The notes under the pieces are model-generated. The model was given only the letters and a program-made list of their open reading frames with translations. It did no database searches and was not told where the DNA came from. Of a stretch of DNA of 8,753 nt, positions 5,534-8,753 are shown piece by piece (position 1 is the first letter of the stretch; every line of letters begins with the position of its first letter). A program made the translations under genes and the position numbers. This stretch comes from an uncultured Lachnospiraceae bacterium (GTDB lineage: Bacteria; Bacillota_A; Clostridia; Lachnospirales; Lachnospiraceae). The DNA lies in assembly GCA_947177885.1 (NCBI GenBank), contig CAMWWF010000106.1, forward strand, positions 1 through 8,753, given 5' to 3'.

Positions 5534-6678
5534 CGACTGCGGAGAAGGTTTTTATGGTGATCCTGCTGGTCAATACGCTGATCGCCGTGGCATATTTTGT
5601 CTGGGGGTGCCTTATACAGACCGTACGGGCGGAAGGACAGCCTTTAGGGGAGACGAAGGCGGAAGATGAAAAGACCGGAAAAGCAAAGACCCTAAAAACA
5701 GGAAAAGCAAAATCTGAGGAAACAAAGCCGGAGAAAGTGAAATCCGGGGAGCCTGAGTCCGGAGAGGCAAAGTCTGAGGGATCCAAGAGCGACGAGGTCA
5801 AAGCATGGGAAGCGGAAGAAGAGGATGTGGAGGAAGATCTGCCGGAGTGGAGGATGCTCAGTAAAACGGGGTATTTTTTTAAAGCACTGGTCATGTTGCT
5901 GTGTCCGGTGGTAGGCGTGCTGTTCTTTCTGACCACCCTGCTGATGTACGTATTGTTCTTCCGGACAACGGCTGACCTGACGGACGTCATTTTCGGCAAG
6001 GAGAAAGTGGTTGCCCGCAGGAAGGCTGATGAAGAGAGTGAGCGCAACAGGGTACCCATAGAGGAGGCATTGGCGGTGGCGGACAAGGAGAGCCTGCGAT
6101 CCCTGGTCATGGACGTGGTAAAGGGCGACATCAGGAAATCCCTTGCCACCATTTCTCTGGCGCTTAACAGTGAGGATACGGAGACTTCCCATTATGCGGC
6201 TTCCGTGCTGAGAGATGCCCTGAATGATTTCCGTCAGGAGTCTCAGGAGCTGTATAATGCGTTTCATAAGGGGGACGAGGGAGCCGCAGATTATGCATGT
6301 ATGATGATCGAGTATATGAATGAGGTCCTGTGTCAGGAGGTGTTTCCCGATATAGAGCAGCGCAGCTATGTGGAGATGGTGGAGGAAGCGTGTACATGGC
6401 TGTATAAGAGCGAGGAGCATCGATATCGTCTGCACTGTGAATATATAGAATGGATGGCCGCCCTGCTGTTGCGCCTGAAGGAATATGAGCGGATGGAAAT
6501 ATGGTGCAATCGCTGTATGGAAATATATCCCGAGGAACTGACAAGCTATACGATCCCGCTCAAACTGTATTTCAGTATTCAGGATAAGGAGAAATTCTTT
6601 GCCGCTATGGACAGATTAAAGAAATCTGATGTGGTGATCGACAGGGATACATTGGATCTGATCAGAGTGTTCAGCTGA
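5530..6678 (+). CDS. pelE: PelE-like membrane protein
   Basis: A 382-aa protein that starts inside the PelD-like gene (ATGA overlap), with GAGGAGG 10 nt upstream, so the two are translationally coupled. It has a membrane helix at about 8-28, a long Lys/Glu/Ser-rich linker (about 33-112) with near-repeats of GKAKS/SGEAKSE type, and a hydrophobic stretch at about 116-146 (one long or two short helices). A C-terminal all-helical region (about 175-382) follows, with TPR-like pairs such as EWMAALLLRLKEYERMEIWC and the following MEIYPEELTSYTIPLKLYF. PelE of known Pel systems has the same plan of membrane helices plus TPR-type repeats and works next to PelD at the membrane, presumably as a scaffold for the synthase. 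The assignment rests on plan and position, not on a sequence match I could check. The expanded charged linker is unusual. Confidence 0.7.
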   Translation: MTTAEKVFMVILLVNTLIAVAYFVWGCLIQTVRAEGQPLGETKAEDEKTGKAKTLKTGKAKSEETKPEKVKSGEPESGEAKSEGSKSDEVKAWEAEEEDVEEDLPEWRMLSKTGYFFKALVMLLCPVVGVLFFLTTLLMYVLFFRTTADLTDVIFGKEKVVARRKADEESERNRVPIEEALAVADKESLRSLVMDVVKGDIRKSLATISLALNSEDTETSHYAASVLRDALNDFRQESQELYNAFHKGDEGAADYACMMIEYMNEVLCQEVFPDIEQRSYVEMVEEACTWLYKSEEHRYRLHCEYIEWMAALLLRLKEYERMEIWCNRCMEIYPEELTSYTIPLKLYFSIQDKEKFFAAMDRLKKSDVVIDRDTLDLIRVFS

Positions 6679-6717
6679 TATGTGGTGGAAGGGTTAGCGA
6701 AGGAGACATGGAAAGCA

Positions 6718-8753
6718 ATGTCAATGCAGATGTTGACAATCTTACAATTTATAGCTGTCCTGGCAGCGTATCTGGGGATGACAGTGCTTTTACCGGCCTT
6801 CGTGTTTTACAGGAAGGTCAGTGGGGAGAGATTCTGCGTCCGTTTTATGATTTATCTGGTGATCGGAAATGTTTATCTGATGAATATGGTGATGGTATTA
6901 CAGCTTCTCCATATCTCAAACAGGTTTACGCTGGCGCTGGGCACGGTATTGCCGGTGCTCTGGGCTGTAGCTAGGGTTCATAATGTCACCATCAAAGACG
7001 GAATATTGGGGGCGGCAAGAGCAGTAAACAGCTTCCTGACGGGCACCATGGGCGGCCGTCTCCTGTTCAGTAAGATATTGCGATTTACGGGAAAGTGCAT
7101 GAAGACGGGGGTGTCACGTCTGTTCCGGAGTATTCGGAAGAACTTTTTTGACTGGGTGCTCACTGTGGGATTTATTGTGGCGATATTATGGCTGTACGGA
7201 TGTAATCTGGTCTGGAATATGGGGTACTGTACTTCGGATATACCGGTGCACAATTACTGGATCAACGGCATGGACAGAAATGAAATGTTTATCGCGGGAG
7301 TGTATCCTCACGGCTTTCACAGTATGATCTATTATCTTCATAAGATGTTTGGATTTTACACTTTTGTGCTGCTGCGTGTTTTCTGTCTGGTACAGAATAT
7401 CATCATACATATGGTGCTGCTGGCATTTTTAAAAGCGTGCTGCAGAATGAAATATTCACCTTATGTTGCCATGGTTCTGTATGTTCTTGCCAATATCTGG
7501 CACGAGAACACTTATACGAGATATTTCAGCTCTCTCCCCCAGGAATTCGGCATGATATTTATATTGCCGTCGATTTATTTTCTGACAGCATTTTTTGAAG
7601 ACAGACGCCGTGAGGACGGAGCGAAGGGGTGGAAGTTACACAGCAGCCGTTATCTGTTGTTTTTCGCTTTGAGTTTCAGCGCCACATTGGCGGCACATTT
7701 TTATAATACCATGGCAGCCGGTCTGTTCTGCGTGGGAGTTGCCATAGGGTATGCGGGGATCCTGTTCCGAAAGGAATATTTTGGAAGGGTAATGGCAGCC
7801 GGTATATTGAGTGTTGTGCTTGCCGTGTTGCCGATGGTGATCGCGGTGGCAACAGGTACGCCCCTGGAAGGTTCTCTTCGATGGGGCATGAGCATTATCA
7901 AGGGAACGACGGATTCAGGGCAGACGACCCAGACGGTGCAGGACAGCGATCAGGGATCTTCCGCCGATGTGAGTCAGAGTTCTTCTGACGGTGCGACAGT
8001 AACCATAATGAACGGAGATACGCAGATATCATCTGACGGTACATCTCTGCCACCGGAAGCTCCGCCGCCGAAAACCAAAATTCCGTTGGGAGTACGGTTG
8101 AAGACATGGATCTCTCAAAAGTGGAACAGTGTCCTGTTCGTATTGTCGACCATACGGAGCGTGGTACACATATATGTATTGGATAAAGTCTCGCTGGAAA
8201 CGGTAAAGATCATGTTGTTTGGCACAGTGCTGCCGGGGATTCTGGGGCTGGTCTGTCTTTTGGAGAAAAAGAACCGATTGTATGGCTGTACCCTGTTATC
8301 GGTGTTTTTCTGTCAGGTGTTTCTGTATGTGATGATCATAGCATGGGAACTCGGCATTCCCGCACTGATGGATAAAAACAGGTGCAGTATTTATCTTTCT
8401 TATATCTTAGCGGTATCATTGGCCTTTGCGGCGGATGCCATAGTGAGTCTGTTCATAGAACGGATCACCAGACGACCCTTTGCAAATATCATTTCCCTGA
8501 GCGGAGTTGCGATAATGATCTTTGTTCTGACTCTGGGGAAAATGTACAAAACGCCTGTCAATTTCGAGGCGCTGGAGTGTAATGACGCGATCACTTGTCT
8601 GACAAATATATTGTGGGATAACCCGCGCTTTCAGTTTACGGTTTGTTCTGCCAACGACGAGCTGCGTATGGTAGAAGGATACGGCTACCATTATGAAACC
8701 ATAACTTTTTTGCAGCAGATGGAGGGGGAACGACAGGAGGGATATCTGACGAT
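6718..8753 (+). CDS. Large multi-spanning GT-C-like membrane protein, cut by window end
   Basis: The frame runs open from 6718 to the right edge (678 codons) and has no stop in the window. I count about 13-14 membrane helices, for example MLTILQFIAVLAAYLGMTV, FDWVLTVGFIVAILWLYG and LFGTVLPGILGLVCLL. The loop after the fourth helix contains D174-I-P-V-H178 and V-Y-P197-H-G-F-H201. This layout resembles GT-C-fold membrane glycosyltransferases (DUF6541-like), which carry acidic/His loop motifs there and use lipid-linked sugars; this is inference. A Ser/Thr/Asp/Gln-rich loop lies at about 396-455. From about residue 620 on a non-membrane domain begins. The start is uncertain: AGGAG (6701-6705) is 12 nt before the ATG at 6718, while an ATG at 6708 is in another frame and GTG codons at 6682/6685 lack a site. 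It follows the PelE-like gene by 39 nt and should share its transcript. Confidence 0.7.
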   Translation, partial: MSMQMLTILQFIAVLAAYLGMTVLLPAFVFYRKVSGERFCVRFMIYLVIGNVYLMNMVMVLQLLHISNRFTLALGTVLPVLWAVARVHNVTIKDGILGAARAVNSFLTGTMGGRLLFSKILRFTGKCMKTGVSRLFRSIRKNFFDWVLTVGFIVAILWLYGCNLVWNMGYCTSDIPVHNYWINGMDRNEMFIAGVYPHGFHSMIYYLHKMFGFYTFVLLRVFCLVQNIIIHMVLLAFLKACCRMKYSPYVAMVLYVLANIWHENTYTRYFSSLPQEFGMIFILPSIYFLTAFFEDRRREDGAKGWKLHSSRYLLFFALSFSATLAAHFYNTMAAGLFCVGVAIGYAGILFRKEYFGRVMAAGILSVVLAVLPMVIAVATGTPLEGSLRWGMSIIKGTTDSGQTTQTVQDSDQGSSADVSQSSSDGATVTIMNGDTQISSDGTSLPPEAPPPKTKIPLGVRLKTWISQKWNSVLFVLSTIRSVVHIYVLDKVSLETVKIMLFGTVLPGILGLVCLLEKKNRLYGCTLLSVFFCQVFLYVMIIAWELGIPALMDKNRCSIYLSYILAVSLAFAADAIVSLFIERITRRPFANIISLSGVAIMIFVLTLGKMYKTPVNFEALECNDAITCLTNILWDNPRFQFTVCSANDELRMVEGYGYHYETITFLQQMEGERQEGYLT

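Noticed and set aside
5463..6435. Leftward frames opposite the PelE-like gene (229 and 247 codons)
   Set aside because: Ser/Thr-rich or Leu/His-rich composition comes from reading the Lys/Glu linker on the opposite strand; no start signals.
6708..6974. 88-codon frame starting at 6708
   Set aside because: Its AGGAG is only 2 nt from the ATG, and it is overlapped by the much longer open frame that starts at 6718 and encodes clear membrane helices.
1..8753. CRISPR array, tRNA, rRNA or insertion-sequence ends
   Set aside because: No regularly spaced repeats, no cloverleaf-like or ribosomal sequence, and no transposase frame with terminal inverted repeats were seen.

Overview
The window looks like chromosomal DNA of a gut-type Firmicute, most likely a Lachnospiraceae/Clostridia member. 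The reasons are strong Shine-Dalgarno sites (GGGAGG, AGGAG), a sigma-A promoter with a consensus -10 box, a mid-range GC content, and the left-edge gene, which belongs to a small protein family I associate with Lachnospiraceae. This assignment comes from family recognition and base composition, not from a marker gene.

Left third (1-1400): this part is accessory and decayed. A leftward gene with a PD-(D/E)XK-like pattern runs off the left edge (461 to 1). It is followed by about 270 nt without a gene that contains one 9-bp hairpin. Next come a 47-nt imperfect palindrome and a leftward pseudogene of an AraC-type regulator with a GyrI-like effector-binding domain. The regulator has lost its N-terminus, has an internal deletion with a stop, and carries a single-base frameshift near its end.

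Middle (1400-2770): a well-formed sigma-A promoter drives rightward transcription of a 71-codon gene (DUF3006-like) and then an Amidohydrolase_2-type TIM-barrel hydrolase. The block ends with a tandem 10-bp repeat over the stop codon and a long hairpin.

Right (2770-8753): an operon-like series runs rightward to the edge: a PqqD-like 88-aa protein, a 756-aa PelD-like protein, a PelE-like protein and a large multi-spanning membrane protein that is cut by the window end. The PelD-like protein is the centre of interest. It has an extended-SDR (sugar-nucleotide epimerase/RmlD-like) domain, four membrane helices, a GAF domain and a degenerate GGDEF domain. The GGDEF domain keeps the c-di-GMP I-site (R709-Q-T-D712) but has Ala-Lys-Gly-Arg-Leu where GGDEF should be. 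Together with the translationally coupled PelE-like gene, this indicates a c-di-GMP-controlled, Pel-type exopolysaccharide system of Gram-positive type. The polymerase, hydrolase and transporter genes (pelF, pelG, pelA-like) would be expected further right, outside the window. The PqqD-like first gene and the GT-C-like third membrane protein are not part of the classical pel set and are the least explained parts of this locus.
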